Positions 24,858 through 33,806 are shown, counted from the first letter of the stretch. The stretch: DNA of 44,783 nt from JBFISM01 sp041608535 (GCA_041608535.1 JBFISM010000011.1:1-44783); one strand, 5' to 3'. A program made the numbers and translations. Notes: generated by a model from the letters alone, not told the origin.

Positions 24858-26012
24858 ATGCTGCGCTTCCTCACCGCAGGCGAATCACACGGCCCCGGGC
24901 TCGTCACCATCGTCGAGGGCCTGCCCGCCGGAATCGAGTTCGACAGGACCGGGCTCGGGGCTGAACTGGCGAGGCGTCGGCTCGGCTACGGGCGGGGTCG
25001 CCGCATGCAGCTCGAACAAGATGAGCTCGAGATCCTCGGCGGCGTTCGCTTCGGCCGGACCCTGGGGAGCCCGCTGGCGGTAGTGGTGCGCAACACGGAG
25101 TGGCCGAAGTGGCAGACTGAAATGTCTCCCGATCCGGGCGGTGAATCGCAGCGCACCCTCACGGCACCGCGCCCCGGCCATGCCGACCTCGCCGGGATGC
25201 AGAAGTACGACACGCACGATGCGCGAGACATCCTGGAACGTGCCTCGGCTCGGGAGACTGCGGCTCGCACCGTGGCGGGATACGCCGCCAAACAGCTCCT
25301 CACCGCAGTGGGGATCGACGTTCTCAGCCACGTCGTTGCCATAGGGGAGGTCACCGCAGCTGCGAACGAACTGCCCACAATGGCCGATCTCCGCGCAATC
25401 GATGCATCTCCGGTGCGGGCGTTCGGCTCCGCCGCCGAAACGGCGATGGTGGAAGAGATCGAGCGTGCCAAAGCCGATCGCGACACTCTTGGCGGCGTCG
25501 TCGAAGTCGTGGCTCACGGTGTGCCGGTGGGGTTGGGATCACATGTGCATTGGGACCGGCGCCTCGACTCCCGTCTGGCGGCTGCGCTGATGAGCATCCA
25601 GGCGATCAAGGCCGTCGAAGTGGGCGATGGGCTGGAGACGGCGCGGCGCCGCGGGTCGGCGGCCCACGATGAGATCTATCACGAGGATGGGAGCTTCACG
25701 CGCCGCACCGCACGGGCCGGCGGGATCGAAGGCGGTATGTCCATCGGCGGGGCGGTGCGGGTACGCGCTGCCATGAAACCGATCTCGACGGTGATGAAGC
25801 CGCTCGACACCGTCGATGTGGAATCCAAGAAGGAAGAGAAGGCCTTTCGGGAGCGCAGCGATGTCTGTGCGGTACCCGCTGCCGGGGTGGTGGCTGAGCA
25901 GATGGTTGCGATCGTGCTGGCCCAGGAGGTGCAGCGCAAATTCGGCGGTGACACGATCTCGGATGTCGTCGACAGCGTTGCGGTGTACACCAAGCGGATC
26001 GCCGCATTCTGA
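24858..26012 (+). CDS. aroC: Chorismate synthase
   Basis: AroC converts EPSP to chorismate using reduced FMN. The 384-residue product starts MLRFLTAGESHGPGLVTIVEGLP, which is the canonical family N-terminus, so the ATG at 24858 is chosen over an upstream ATG at 24816. Other signatures are GRGRRMQLEQDE, GRTLGSPLAVVVRN, RPGHADLAGMQKY, RASARETAARTVAG and the C-terminal RSDVCAVPAAGVVAEQMVA. aroK begins one base after its stop. Confidence 0.96.
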   Translation: MLRFLTAGESHGPGLVTIVEGLPAGIEFDRTGLGAELARRRLGYGRGRRMQLEQDELEILGGVRFGRTLGSPLAVVVRNTEWPKWQTEMSPDPGGESQRTLTAPRPGHADLAGMQKYDTHDARDILERASARETAARTVAGYAAKQLLTAVGIDVLSHVVAIGEVTAAANELPTMADLRAIDASPVRAFGSAAETAMVEEIERAKADRDTLGGVVEVVAHGVPVGLGSHVHWDRRLDSRLAAALMSIQAIKAVEVGDGLETARRRGSAAHDEIYHEDGSFTRRTARAGGIEGGMSIGGAVRVRAAMKPISTVMKPLDTVDVESKKEEKAFRERSDVCAVPAAGVVAEQMVAIVLAQEVQRKFGGDTISDVVDSVAVYTKRIAAF

Positions 26013-26013
26013 G

Positions 26014-26565
26014 ATGGTCTCCTCGGAGAAGACGGACGAGTCCCCGCGTCGGCGTCGCCATCTGTGGCTCGTCGGCATGATGGGCTCAGGCAAGAGCTCC
26101 GTGGGGCTGCCACTGGCGGAGCGCCTTGGCATGAAGTTCATCGACACCGACGCCGGCATCGAGCGAGATCACACGGCGTCTATCGCCGATCTCTTCGCCA
26201 CACATGGCGAACCGTGGTTCCGTCTCGAGGAAGAGCGGGCCGTTGCCGCCATCGCTGCCGACCCGGAGCCTGCGGTGGTCGCCACCGGGGGCGGCGTCGT
26301 TCTCAGCGAGATGAACCGGGAAGCGATGAAGGCGACAGGACTCGTGGTGTGGTTGTTTGCCGATCTGGCCACGGTCATCGGTCGGGTCGGCATGGGAGAG
26401 GACCGGCCCCTCATCGGCCGAGCGAATCCCGTTGCATCGATGGATCATCTCATGGTCGAGCGCCACGACGTCTACTTGCGGGCTGCCGACGCACGGGTCT
26501 CGACCATCGATCGCGATGTTGCCGACGTCGTGGCAGAGGTAGAGGCGCTGTGGCGATCGTCGTGA
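26014..26565 (+). CDS. aroK: Shikimate kinase
   Basis: AroK phosphorylates shikimate. The 183-residue kinase has the P-loop GMMGSGKS at 21-28, the shikimate-binding DTD at 44-46, the GEPWFRLEE arginine R70, the GGG loop at 92-94 and the lid arginine in EDRPLIG at about 131. A basic N-terminal extension of roughly 15 residues precedes the first strand; it is retained because the ATG at 26014 is one base from the aroC stop. It overlaps aroB by 16 bases. Confidence 0.94.
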   Translation: MVSSEKTDESPRRRRHLWLVGMMGSGKSSVGLPLAERLGMKFIDTDAGIERDHTASIADLFATHGEPWFRLEEERAVAAIAADPEPAVVATGGGVVLSEMNREAMKATGLVVWLFADLATVIGRVGMGEDRPLIGRANPVASMDHLMVERHDVYLRAADARVSTIDRDVADVVAEVEALWRSS

Positions 26566-27602
26566 CCGACGGCACGGGTGGGGTGGTGTGCGACGTCCTC
26601 GTAGACCACGGAATACTCGCCAGGGAGAGCCTTGCGCAAGCCATCCTCGGCAAGCGGAACCCGGGCAAGATCGCCGTGTTCGCCCAGCCCGGATCGCAGC
26701 CCGTCGCCGAACGTCTTGCGGGTGCGATGCGAGTCCACTGTGACGTTGCGGTTCGCATCTTGCCCGATCGCGATGCGGCCAAACAGCTCGCCGTGGTCGA
26801 GGGCGCCTATCTGTGGCTGAATCAGTTGGAGCTGAGGCGTAGCGACACCATCGTTGCCGTGGGTGGTGGCGCACTCACGGATGCAGCCGGTTTCATCGCC
26901 GGCACCTACCTGCGTGGTGTCGATCTGGTGCTCGTTCCCACGACCCTGCTCGGGGCCGTCGACGCCGCCATCGGGGGGAAATCGGCCATCAACGTGGGAG
27001 GCAAGAACCTGGCCGGTGTTTTTCGGCACCCCCGAGCCGTCCTCATCGACACGGAGCTCCTCGAGCAGCTTCCCTGGCACCTTCTTCGGGAGGGAGCCGC
27101 CGAGGCGTTCAAGACCGGGATGATCGGCGATCCGGTACTGGTGGGGATCTACGAGGAGTTCGGGCTCGACGCCCCGGTTCACGAGGTGGTGCGGCGGTCG
27201 GTTGCCGTGAAGGTGGACATCGTCAGCCGCGACTTCACGGAAGCAGACGTTCGTGCGTGGCTCAACTACGGGCACACCATCGGGCACGCCGTCGAAGTGG
27301 CGGCCAAGCTGTCACACGGGGAGGCGGTTGCCGTGGGCATGGTTGCCGCCGCCGCAGCTTCCGCCCGAGTCCTCGGATTCACGGAGGGAGAACGCCAACG
27401 CCGAATCATCGAAGGACTCGGTCTGCCCACGTCCGTCAGCGCGATCACCGTGGAAACTGCGCAGCGCCTCATCGCGCTCGACAAGAAGCAATCGACCACG
27501 GGTCTGCGGATGACGCTGCTCGAATCGGTGGCGTCACCAGCCGTGATCCCGGTCGACGACGCTACGGTACTGCACGCCCTGGCCGCCGTAGGGGTCGGCT
27601 GA
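26550..27602 (+). CDS. aroB: 3-dehydroquinate synthase
   Basis: AroB converts DAHP to 3-dehydroquinate with NAD and a metal ion. The 350-residue protein has VAVGGGALTDAAGFIAGTYLRG, VPTTLLGAVDAAIGGKSAINVGGKN and three likely zinc ligands: E185 in GAAEAFKTG, H242 in NYGHTIGHAVE and H257 in SHGEAVAVG. The N-terminal half is shorter and more divergent than in E. coli. Two GTG starts compete: 26550, preceded by AGAGG at four bases, and 26562, which would make a GTGA overlap but has no ribosome binding site. The first is preferred. Confidence 0.92.
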   Translation: MAIVVTDGTGGVVCDVLVDHGILARESLAQAILGKRNPGKIAVFAQPGSQPVAERLAGAMRVHCDVAVRILPDRDAAKQLAVVEGAYLWLNQLELRRSDTIVAVGGGALTDAAGFIAGTYLRGVDLVLVPTTLLGAVDAAIGGKSAINVGGKNLAGVFRHPRAVLIDTELLEQLPWHLLREGAAEAFKTGMIGDPVLVGIYEEFGLDAPVHEVVRRSVAVKVDIVSRDFTEADVRAWLNYGHTIGHAVEVAAKLSHGEAVAVGMVAAAAASARVLGFTEGERQRRIIEGLGLPTSVSAITVETAQRLIALDKKQSTTGLRMTLLESVASPAVIPVDDATVLHALAAVGVG

Positions 27603-27629
27603 GCCACACGAGGAGTTCTTGCCACGACG

Positions 27630-28691
27630 ATGAAGCACGCCGCCCGTCTCGAGCGCCTGATGGAGGATCGGTCCCGACCGCTCCTGGTCAGCTCGCTCGT
27701 CAACATCCGCTACCTCACCGGCTTCACCGGGAGCAACGCCTACCTCGTTGTGTCCGCCGACAAGGCGATCTTCATCACAGATGGACGCTACGGCGAGATC
27801 GCCGAGCCGCTCGTCGCAGCGCTCCCCGCGGGTGAGCTCGTCGTCTACCGCAGCGATCTTCCCGGGCATCTGGGTAAAGCGATCGGTGACGCCGACTCCG
27901 TCGACATCGAGGCGGATCACGTGTCGTGGGCGTTCAGCCGTACCCTCGACAGCAAGCTCGATGTCGCCCTCAGCCCGACCACCGGCTTGGTCGAGGAGCT
28001 GCGCAAGGTCAAAGATACGGACGAGGTGGCCGCTTTGGAGCGAGCCGCCGCTGCTGGGGATGCTGCGTTCGAGAAGGCGCCGCTGCTCGCCAGGAAGGCG
28101 GCGACGGAGGGCGATCTGGGTTTGGCCTTGATCGACGAGATGCGCGCGGCAGGTGGTGAGGCGGCAGCCTGGCCGCCCATCGTCGCTCATGGCGCCAACG
28201 CAGCCCGGCCGCATCATCGCAGCGGCGAGGGCGAGCTCGGCGAAGGTTTGCTGCTGATGGACTACGGCTGTGTGGCGGCGGGCTATCACTCCGACATGAC
28301 TCGCACCATTTGGCTTGGCGATGAGCCCGATGACAAGCTCGAAGACATCCACGCCGCCGTACTCGAGTCGAACGAGGCCGGGATCGCCGCCGTCGGCCCG
28401 GGGGTCGAGGCCGCCGCCGTCGACGAAGCCTGCCGCGCCGTCCTCCGAGAGCACGGTTACGAGGAGATGTTCCTGCACTCGACCGGTCACGGGGTGGGGT
28501 TGGAGATTCACGAAGCACCGTGGGTGAAACGGGGTTCGACGGACGTGCTCGAACCCGGCAACGTCGTGACCATCGAACCCGGTGTCTACTCGCCCGGGCA
28601 GGGCGGCGTTCGCATAGAGGACATGGTGCTCGTCACCGAAGATGGGCGACGCGTGCTCACCCACTCGCACAAGGAGATGCGCACCGGATGA
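27630..28691 (+). CDS. pepQ: M24 metallopeptidase (Xaa-Pro aminopeptidase/PepQ type)
   Basis: A 353-residue creatinase-fold peptidase likely to cleave X-Pro bonds in the cytoplasm. The N-terminal domain has NIRYLTGFTGSNAYL, and the five metal ligands of the catalytic domain are D211, D222, H287 in STGHGVGLEIHE, E316 in VTIEPGVY and E330 in GGVRIEDMV. The ATG at 27630 has GAGGAG at 27610-27615, but at a long distance of 14 bases. It overlaps efp by four bases, a widely conserved pairing. Confidence 0.92.
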   Translation: MKHAARLERLMEDRSRPLLVSSLVNIRYLTGFTGSNAYLVVSADKAIFITDGRYGEIAEPLVAALPAGELVVYRSDLPGHLGKAIGDADSVDIEADHVSWAFSRTLDSKLDVALSPTTGLVEELRKVKDTDEVAALERAAAAGDAAFEKAPLLARKAATEGDLGLALIDEMRAAGGEAAAWPPIVAHGANAARPHHRSGEGELGEGLLLMDYGCVAAGYHSDMTRTIWLGDEPDDKLEDIHAAVLESNEAGIAAVGPGVEAAAVDEACRAVLREHGYEEMFLHSTGHGVGLEIHEAPWVKRGSTDVLEPGNVVTIEPGVYSPGQGGVRIEDMVLVTEDGRRVLTHSHKEMRTG

Positions 28692-29248
28692 TCTCGACCA
28701 ACGACGTCAAGCCGGGAATGGCCCTCAATCTCCAAGATGGGCTGTTCGCCGTCGTCGACTACCAGCACGTCAAACCGGGCAAGGGCAAAGCCTTTGTCAG
28801 GATGAAGCTGAAGAACCTGGAGAGCGGCGCATTGATCGATCGAACGTTCCGTGCCGGAGAGAACGTCGAGGATGCAAAGATCGATCGCTCCGATTACCAG
28901 TTCTTGTATCGCGACGACCTCGGGTTCAACTTCATGGACACCGGCACGTTCGAGCAATTCTCCGTTGCGGCCGATCTCGTTGGTGACGCCGCCAACTACC
29001 TCGTCGAGGGTGCCATCGCCCAGATCTCCAGGTATCAGGGACAGGCGATCGGCCTCGAGCTGCCAGCTGCGGTGGAGCTCGAGGTCACCTATGCCGAGCC
29101 GGGGGTGAAAGGGGATCGGGTCTCCGGAGCTACCAAACCGATCACGCTCCAGACCGGACTCGTCGTGCAGGCTCCACTCTTCATCGAGCAAGGCGACGTC
29201 GTCAAGGTGGACACACGCTCCGGGGACTACCTCACTCGGGTGTCGTGA
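28688..29248 (+). CDS. efp: Elongation factor P
   Basis: EF-P binds between the P and E sites and helps the ribosome form bonds at consecutive prolines. The 186-residue protein has the three beta-barrel domains and the signature region near 150-170 (KPITLQTGLVVQAPLFIEQGD). The tip of domain I is KPGKGKAFVR with lysine at position 32; no genes for lysine or rhamnose modification are in the window, and several actinobacteria use an unmodified lysine. The ATG overlaps pepQ, and nusB overlaps its stop (GTGA). Confidence 0.95.
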   Translation: MISTNDVKPGMALNLQDGLFAVVDYQHVKPGKGKAFVRMKLKNLESGALIDRTFRAGENVEDAKIDRSDYQFLYRDDLGFNFMDTGTFEQFSVAADLVGDAANYLVEGAIAQISRYQGQAIGLELPAAVELEVTYAEPGVKGDRVSGATKPITLQTGLVVQAPLFIEQGDVVKVDTRSGDYLTRVS

Positions 29249-29619
29249 GCTCGCGGGAGGCCAGAGAGCTCGTCCTCGAAGCGCTGTACGAAGCCGAGGC
29301 TCGCGGTATCGATCCGGTCGAGGAGTCCCTCACCGCTCGGGCCCGACGACTCGTAGCCGGCATCATGGAGCACAAGAGCGAAATCGATGCCACCATTGGG
29401 CGCCTCGCCGAGGGGTGGAGACTGGAGCGGATGCCGGCCGTCGACCGCAACATTCTTCGGCTCGGCGTGTACGAGCTGAGGTACACCGACATCCCGGTCG
29501 GGGTCGCCGTGTCCGAGGCCGTCGATCTCGCCAAGAGGTATTCAACCGAGAAGAGCGGCGCATTCGTCAACGGTGTTCTCGGCAGGTTGGCCCACGAGGT
29601 TGCTGCGGAACGCGGTTGA
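29245..29619 (+). CDS. nusB: Transcription antitermination factor NusB
   Basis: NusB binds boxA with NusE (ribosomal protein S10) in rRNA antitermination complexes. The 124-residue all-helical protein has REARELVLEALYEAEARG at the start and the family core MPAVDRNILRLGVYELRYTDIPVGVAVSEAVDLAKRYSTEKSGAFVNGVLGRLA. It is shorter than E. coli NusB by about 15 residues, within the family range. The GTG start overlaps efp. It is the last gene before the pyrimidine operon leader. Confidence 0.94.
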   Translation: MSSREARELVLEALYEAEARGIDPVEESLTARARRLVAGIMEHKSEIDATIGRLAEGWRLERMPAVDRNILRLGVYELRYTDIPVGVAVSEAVDLAKRYSTEKSGAFVNGVLGRLAHEVAAERG

Positions 29620-29693
29620 CCTCCAGGCAGCCGCGACAATGAACCAAAGTTTTCGCGTCCCCGGTGTCAAATACCCGGGCACCCCCCGGTGAG

Positions 29694-29702
29694 TGCTAGC
29701 TT
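29694..29702 (+). promoter_or_regulatory. Candidate extended -10 promoter of the pyr operon
   Basis: TGCTAGCTT fits the extended -10 pattern TGnTAnnnT and lies just upstream of the PyrR-type hairpin. Transcription would start near 29709. No convincing -35 is present, as is usual for extended -10 promoters. The octamer CCCCGGTG is repeated directly upstream at 29659-29666 and 29684-29691; I do not know whether it matters. Confidence 0.45.
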
Positions 29703-29715
29703 CGCGCCGAACCAG

Positions 29716-29747
29716 CCTTTAAGTCCGATCCCGTGAGGTCGGAAAGG
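29716..29747 (+). promoter_or_regulatory. PyrR-binding RNA hairpin in the pyr leader
   Basis: The leader contains TCCCGTGAGGT at 29729-29739, an exact match to the UCCnGnGAGG-type loop recognised by PyrR. The stem pairs TCCGA at 29724-29728 with TCGGA at 29739-29743, extended inward by T29729-G29738 and C29730-G29737 around a CCGTGA hexaloop. A lower stem pairs CCTT at 29716-29719 with AAGG at 29744-29747, leaving a TAAG bulge on the 5' side, as in known PyrR sites. The lower stem includes the first bases of GGGAGG at 29746-29751, the ribosome binding site of the leader ORF, so PyrR binding when UMP is plentiful should block translation. Confidence 0.85.
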
Positions 29748-29755
29748 GAGGAACC

Positions 29756-29833
29756 ATGCGCTCGCTGCCACCGGTGCACCAAGGGCCACCACGCACCACC
29801 GTCGACCTCTTCTTCTCCGCTGCAGCGACGTGA
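29756..29833 (+). CDS. 25-residue leader ORF coupled to pyrR
   Basis: An ATG at 29756 lies five bases after the strong ribosome binding site GGGAGG that abuts the PyrR hairpin. It opens a 25-codon frame (MRSLPPVHQGPPRTTVDLFF then SAAAT) ending in TGA at 29831-29833. The pyrR GTG at 29830 overlaps that stop (GTGA), and pyrR has no ribosome binding site of its own nearby. The peptide itself shows no motif; its role is probably to place pyrR under control of the hairpin by translational coupling. It is too short to be certain that the product matters. Confidence 0.6.
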   Translation: MRSLPPVHQGPPRTTVDLFFSAAAT

Positions 29834-30411
29834 CCACGAGCTCAGCTGAAGCGTCGTCGCGTACGGTGATGGACGCTGGAGACATCGGCAGGGCCCTTCG
29901 CCGCATCTCCCATGAGATCGTCGAGCGAAACGCCGGTCTGGACGATCTGATCACCGTCGGCATCCACACCAGGGGAGCCCCGCTGGCTCGTCGCATCGGC
30001 GCGTTACTCAATGCCATCGAGCCGGGAGCCGAGGTTGCGGTCGGTCAACTGGACATCGGGATGTACCGCGACGACCTGGACACCCGACCAACGACGCCGC
30101 TCGGTCGCACGGAGCTGCCCGTCGAGCTGGCCGGACACACCGTGGTTCTCGTCGACGACGTGCTGTACACCGGTCGCACCATCCGGGCGGCGCTCGATGC
30201 ACTGGCCGATCTGGGACGTCCGGGAAGGGTCCAGCTGGCCGTGCTCGTCGACCGCGGCCATCGGGAGCTGCCGATCCGGGCCGACTATGTGGGCAAGAAT
30301 CTGCCCACCGCGACCAACGAGCGAGTGACGGTGCAACTCGAGGAGATCGACGGAGCCGATCTGGTAACGATCGAACCTTATGCGAACACCCCGGGGGGGA
30401 GGGGCACATGA
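29830..30411 (+). CDS. pyrR: Bifunctional pyr operon regulator / uracil phosphoribosyltransferase PyrR
   Basis: PyrR senses UMP and PRPP and binds hairpins in pyr mRNA; it also has some uracil phosphoribosyltransferase activity. The 193-residue product has DAGDIGRALRRISHEIVERN, LITVGIHTRGAPLARRI, VGQLDIGMYRDD and the PRPP loop VVLVDDVLYTGRTIRAAL, and ends with HRELPIRADYVGKNLPT, all typical of the family. The GTG at 29830 overlaps the leader ORF stop. It overlaps pyrB by four bases. The hairpin at 29716-29747 is its likely RNA target, giving autoregulation of the operon. Confidence 0.95.
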   Translation: MTTSSAEASSRTVMDAGDIGRALRRISHEIVERNAGLDDLITVGIHTRGAPLARRIGALLNAIEPGAEVAVGQLDIGMYRDDLDTRPTTPLGRTELPVELAGHTVVLVDDVLYTGRTIRAALDALADLGRPGRVQLAVLVDRGHRELPIRADYVGKNLPTATNERVTVQLEEIDGADLVTIEPYANTPGGRGT

Positions 30412-31325
30412 GACATTTCCTGTCGACCGAGACGGCGACCCACGACGAGCTGACGAGCTTGCTCGACGACGCCGACGCATTCGTGGAGGTGTTGCAGAGG
30501 CCGATCCCGAAGGTGCCGGCACTGCGAGGTAAGACAGTGGCCACGCTGTTCTTCGAGGCGTCGACTCGGACCAAGATGTCGTTCGAGAAGGCGGCACGAG
30601 CACTGTCCGCCGACACGATGTCATTCGCCCCGGGAACCTCCTCGCTGAAGAAGGGTGAGAGTCTCAAGGACACTGTGCTCACGATCCAGGCGATGGGAGT
30701 GGATCTCATGGTCGTGCGCCACGAAGCGACCGGTGCCCCGTGGCGAGTGGCGGAGTGGGCGGTGGTGCCCGTCGTGAACGCCGGTGATGGCGCACATCAG
30801 CATCCGACCCAAGCCCTGCTCGACTGTCTGACCTTGCGTCAGCACTTCGGCTCGCTCGAGGGACTTCGCATCGGGATCGTGGGCGACATCCGGCACTCTC
30901 GTGTGGCGCGTTCCGATATCCATGCGTTCGCCATTTTGGGAGCCGAGGTGACCCTCATCGCTCCACCCACCTTGCAGCCGCTCGACGTCACCGGGTGGCC
31001 GGTGGCCATGACCAGCTCGCTCGACGAGAGCCTCACCGAGCTCGACGCGGTGTACGTGCTACGGGTGCAGGCGGAACGTGGCGGCGCCTCGGTGTTCCCG
31101 TCGTTCGCCGAATACCGCCAGCGATTCGGGATGACCGCAGCGCGCCTCGCGGTGATGAAACCGGACGCCGTGGTGCTCCACCCGGGCCCGATGGTGCGGG
31201 GGATCGAGATCGACGCCGACGTCGCCGACAGCCCGCGCACCCTGGTGTTGCGCCAAGTGGCCAACGGAGTTGCGGTCCGCATGGCCGTGCTTTTTCAGCT
31301 GCTGGGAGGCGATCGACATGAGTGA
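30408..31325 (+). CDS. pyrB: Aspartate carbamoyltransferase catalytic subunit
   Basis: PyrB joins carbamoyl phosphate and aspartate, the committed step of UMP synthesis. The 305-residue protein has the carbamoyl phosphate site FFEASTRTKMSFE (STRT at 52-55), the SLKKGES loop near 79-85, HQHPTQALLDC (HPTQ at 132-135), and the C-terminal VVLHPGPMVRGIEI. No pyrI regulatory subunit gene accompanies it. The ATG overlaps pyrR by four bases, and pyrC starts 15 bases after its stop. Confidence 0.96.
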   Translation: MRHFLSTETATHDELTSLLDDADAFVEVLQRPIPKVPALRGKTVATLFFEASTRTKMSFEKAARALSADTMSFAPGTSSLKKGESLKDTVLTIQAMGVDLMVVRHEATGAPWRVAEWAVVPVVNAGDGAHQHPTQALLDCLTLRQHFGSLEGLRIGIVGDIRHSRVARSDIHAFAILGAEVTLIAPPTLQPLDVTGWPVAMTSSLDESLTELDAVYVLRVQAERGGASVFPSFAEYRQRFGMTAARLAVMKPDAVVLHPGPMVRGIEIDADVADSPRTLVLRQVANGVAVRMAVLFQLLGGDRHE

Positions 31326-31340
31326 CCCTGGGAGCAAACT

Positions 31341-32657
31341 GTGAACAGAGAGGAAGACGAGTACGTGCCACAGCACTTCCTGATCTCCGCCGGCAGCGTG
31401 TTCGCCGCACAGGGCCCCATCGCCGCCGACGTGCGAATCCGCAACGGTGTGATCGCGGAGGTGGGGGCAGGATTGGACCCGGGCGGGGCCGACGTCATCG
31501 ACGCCGCCGGCTGTTGGGTGGGTCCGGGCCTCGTCGATCTCCACGTCCATCTCCGCGAACCGGGCGAGGAGCACAAGGAGGACGTCGCCAGTGGCTCGGC
31601 TGCGGCTGCTGCGGGTGGCTTCACTGCCATCGTGGCCATGCCGAACACACAACCTCCGATCGACAGCGGCCATCTCGCTCGCTTCGTGGCGGAGCGGGGA
31701 CGCCAGGCCGGACGCTGCGAGGTGATACCGGCGGGGTGCATCAGCGAGGGACGCGGGGGAGTGCGTCTGGCACATCTCGACGAGCTGTGGGCGGCCGGGG
31801 TCAGGGTGTTCACCGACGATGGTGATACCGTCGCCGACGCCGGGCTACTCCGCAGGGCGATGGAGTACATCGCTCAGCTCGGCGGCGTGGTGGCGCAGCA
31901 CGCCATCGATCCGGGGCTGGCCGGCGCCGGTTTCATGCACGAGGGCATAGTCTCGTCCCGGCTGGGGATGCAAGGTATCCCGGCGGAAGCCGAGGAGGTG
32001 ATCGTCGCCCGCGACCTGAGCCTGGTGCGGCTCACGGGATCCCGCTACCACGTCCAGCATCTGTCCTCGGCCGGCGCAATCGAGCTGGTGCGTGCCGCCA
32101 AAGACGCCGGGCTTCCGGTGACGGCGGAGGTCACTCCGCACCATCTCATGTTCGATCACGAGGTCGTCGCCACAACCGACTCCGTCTACAAGATGATGCC
32201 CCCGCTGCGCACGGCAGACGATGTGGCGGCCCTCCGGGCAGCATTGCGTGATGGCACGATCGACGCCGTGGCCACCGATCACGCCCCGCACGCCGCTCAC
32301 GAGAAGGACGTCCCCTTCGAGCATGCCGCCAACGGCGTGACCGGACTCGAGTGGGCGGTTGCCGCCGTGCTCACCACGACCGATCTCGACATGGCGACGC
32401 TGTTCGACCGCATGTCGGTGCGCCCCGCCCACATCGCTGGGATCGGCGACCGGCACGGGTTGCGGGTCACCTCCGGGGCGCCTGCGAACCTCGTGGTGAT
32501 CGATCCCACGACCGAGACGGTACCGACGACGACCTTGTCGCAGTCCACCAACTCGCCGTACCTGGGAGAGAGGCTGCGGGGTGCGGTGCGGTTCACCATG
32601 CTCGACGGCCGCCCCACCCATGGGGTCGCCGCAACGCACGGGGCGGTGGCGCCGTGA
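31341..32657 (+). CDS. pyrC: Dihydroorotase (type I)
   Basis: PyrC cyclises carbamoyl aspartate to dihydroorotate. The 438-residue metal-dependent amidohydrolase has the HxH pair H68/H70 in DLHVHLREPG, GGFTAIVAMPNTQPP, the HVQHLSSAGAIELVRAAK and VTPHHLMFDH segments, and the catalytic aspartate in VATDHAPHA. Two starts compete: GTG at 31341, with GGGAG at 31330-31334, and GTG at 31365, with AGAGAGGAAG at 31347-31356; the second would give an N-terminus closer to the family. It overlaps carA by four bases. Confidence 0.94.
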   Translation: MNREEDEYVPQHFLISAGSVFAAQGPIAADVRIRNGVIAEVGAGLDPGGADVIDAAGCWVGPGLVDLHVHLREPGEEHKEDVASGSAAAAAGGFTAIVAMPNTQPPIDSGHLARFVAERGRQAGRCEVIPAGCISEGRGGVRLAHLDELWAAGVRVFTDDGDTVADAGLLRRAMEYIAQLGGVVAQHAIDPGLAGAGFMHEGIVSSRLGMQGIPAEAEEVIVARDLSLVRLTGSRYHVQHLSSAGAIELVRAAKDAGLPVTAEVTPHHLMFDHEVVATTDSVYKMMPPLRTADDVAALRAALRDGTIDAVATDHAPHAAHEKDVPFEHAANGVTGLEWAVAAVLTTTDLDMATLFDRMSVRPAHIAGIGDRHGLRVTSGAPANLVVIDPTTETVPTTTLSQSTNSPYLGERLRGAVRFTMLDGRPTHGVAATHGAVAP

Positions 32658-33806
32658 CCACAGCGCATCTCGTACTTGCGGACGGCACCGTGTTCACCGG
32701 TCGTGGCGTCGGCGCACCGGGAGTGGCCGTGGGTGAGGTGGTGTTCAACACGTCGATGACGGGCTACCAGGAGATCATCTCCGACCCGTCGTACGCCGGA
32801 CAGATCGTCACCATGACCGCTCCCCATATCGGCAACTACGGCGTGAACGAGGCCGATCTGCAGCGCACCACTCCCGCCCTCGCCGGTCTGGTCATGCGTG
32901 CGGTGAGTCGCACACCGTCGAGCTGGCGCAGCCAGGGTTCGCTCCCGTCGTACCTGGAGTCCTGCGACATCGTGGCCATCACCGAGGTGGACACGAGGAG
33001 ACTGACCCGGCACATTCGCAGTCACGGCGCCATGGCGGCTGCGTTGGGCAGCGATCGCGAGGTGGGCGAGCTGCGGCTGCTCGCCGAACGGCACGGCTCG
33101 ATGAGTGGCCGGAACCTCGCAGAGACGGTGTCGGTGGCCCAGCCCGGTATGTATCCCGCCGAGGGAGCGACCAGGGCTGCCGTCGTTGCCCTCGATCTCG
33201 GTATGAAGCGCGACATCCTCAGCCAGCTCCAGCGCCGTGGTATCGAGGTGGAGGTCGTGCCGGCGGCAACGGCGACCGCCGATGTGCTGCAGCGTCGACC
33301 CGATGGGGTGTTCTTGTCCAACGGTCCGGGTGACCCCGAGCCGGTGACGGCTGCCATCGCCACCGTCGAGGGTCTACTCGACCGGGTGCCCGTCTTCGGG
33401 ATCTGCCTCGGACATCAGATTCTCGGCCTGGCTCTCGGGGCCGCCACCTACAAGCTGCCATTCGGCCACCACGGCGGCAACCACCCGGTGCAGCGACTCG
33501 CCGACGGATCGGTGTCCATCACGGCCCAGAACCACGGCTTCGCGGTGGACTTGTGGTCGCTCTCGCCTGCAGAACCTACGGCAGCGACGGGAGAACTGCC
33601 TGGTCGGGATCTCCTGCCGGAACAGGTCGACACGGCGTTCGGTCCGGTGGTACCGACCCATCAGAATCTCAACGACGGCACGCTGGAGGGTCTGGCTTGC
33701 ACCGGGATCCCTGCCTTCTCCGTGCAGTACCACCCGGAGGCCGCTCCCGGACCCAACGATGCCACCGAGTTGTTCGATCAGTTCGCCCACATGATCGGAG
33801 CCGGCG

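Noticed and set aside
29651..29692. Intrinsic terminator after nusB
   Set aside because: There are C/G-rich inverted pieces and a CCCCGGTG direct repeat, but stems are short and no T-run follows.
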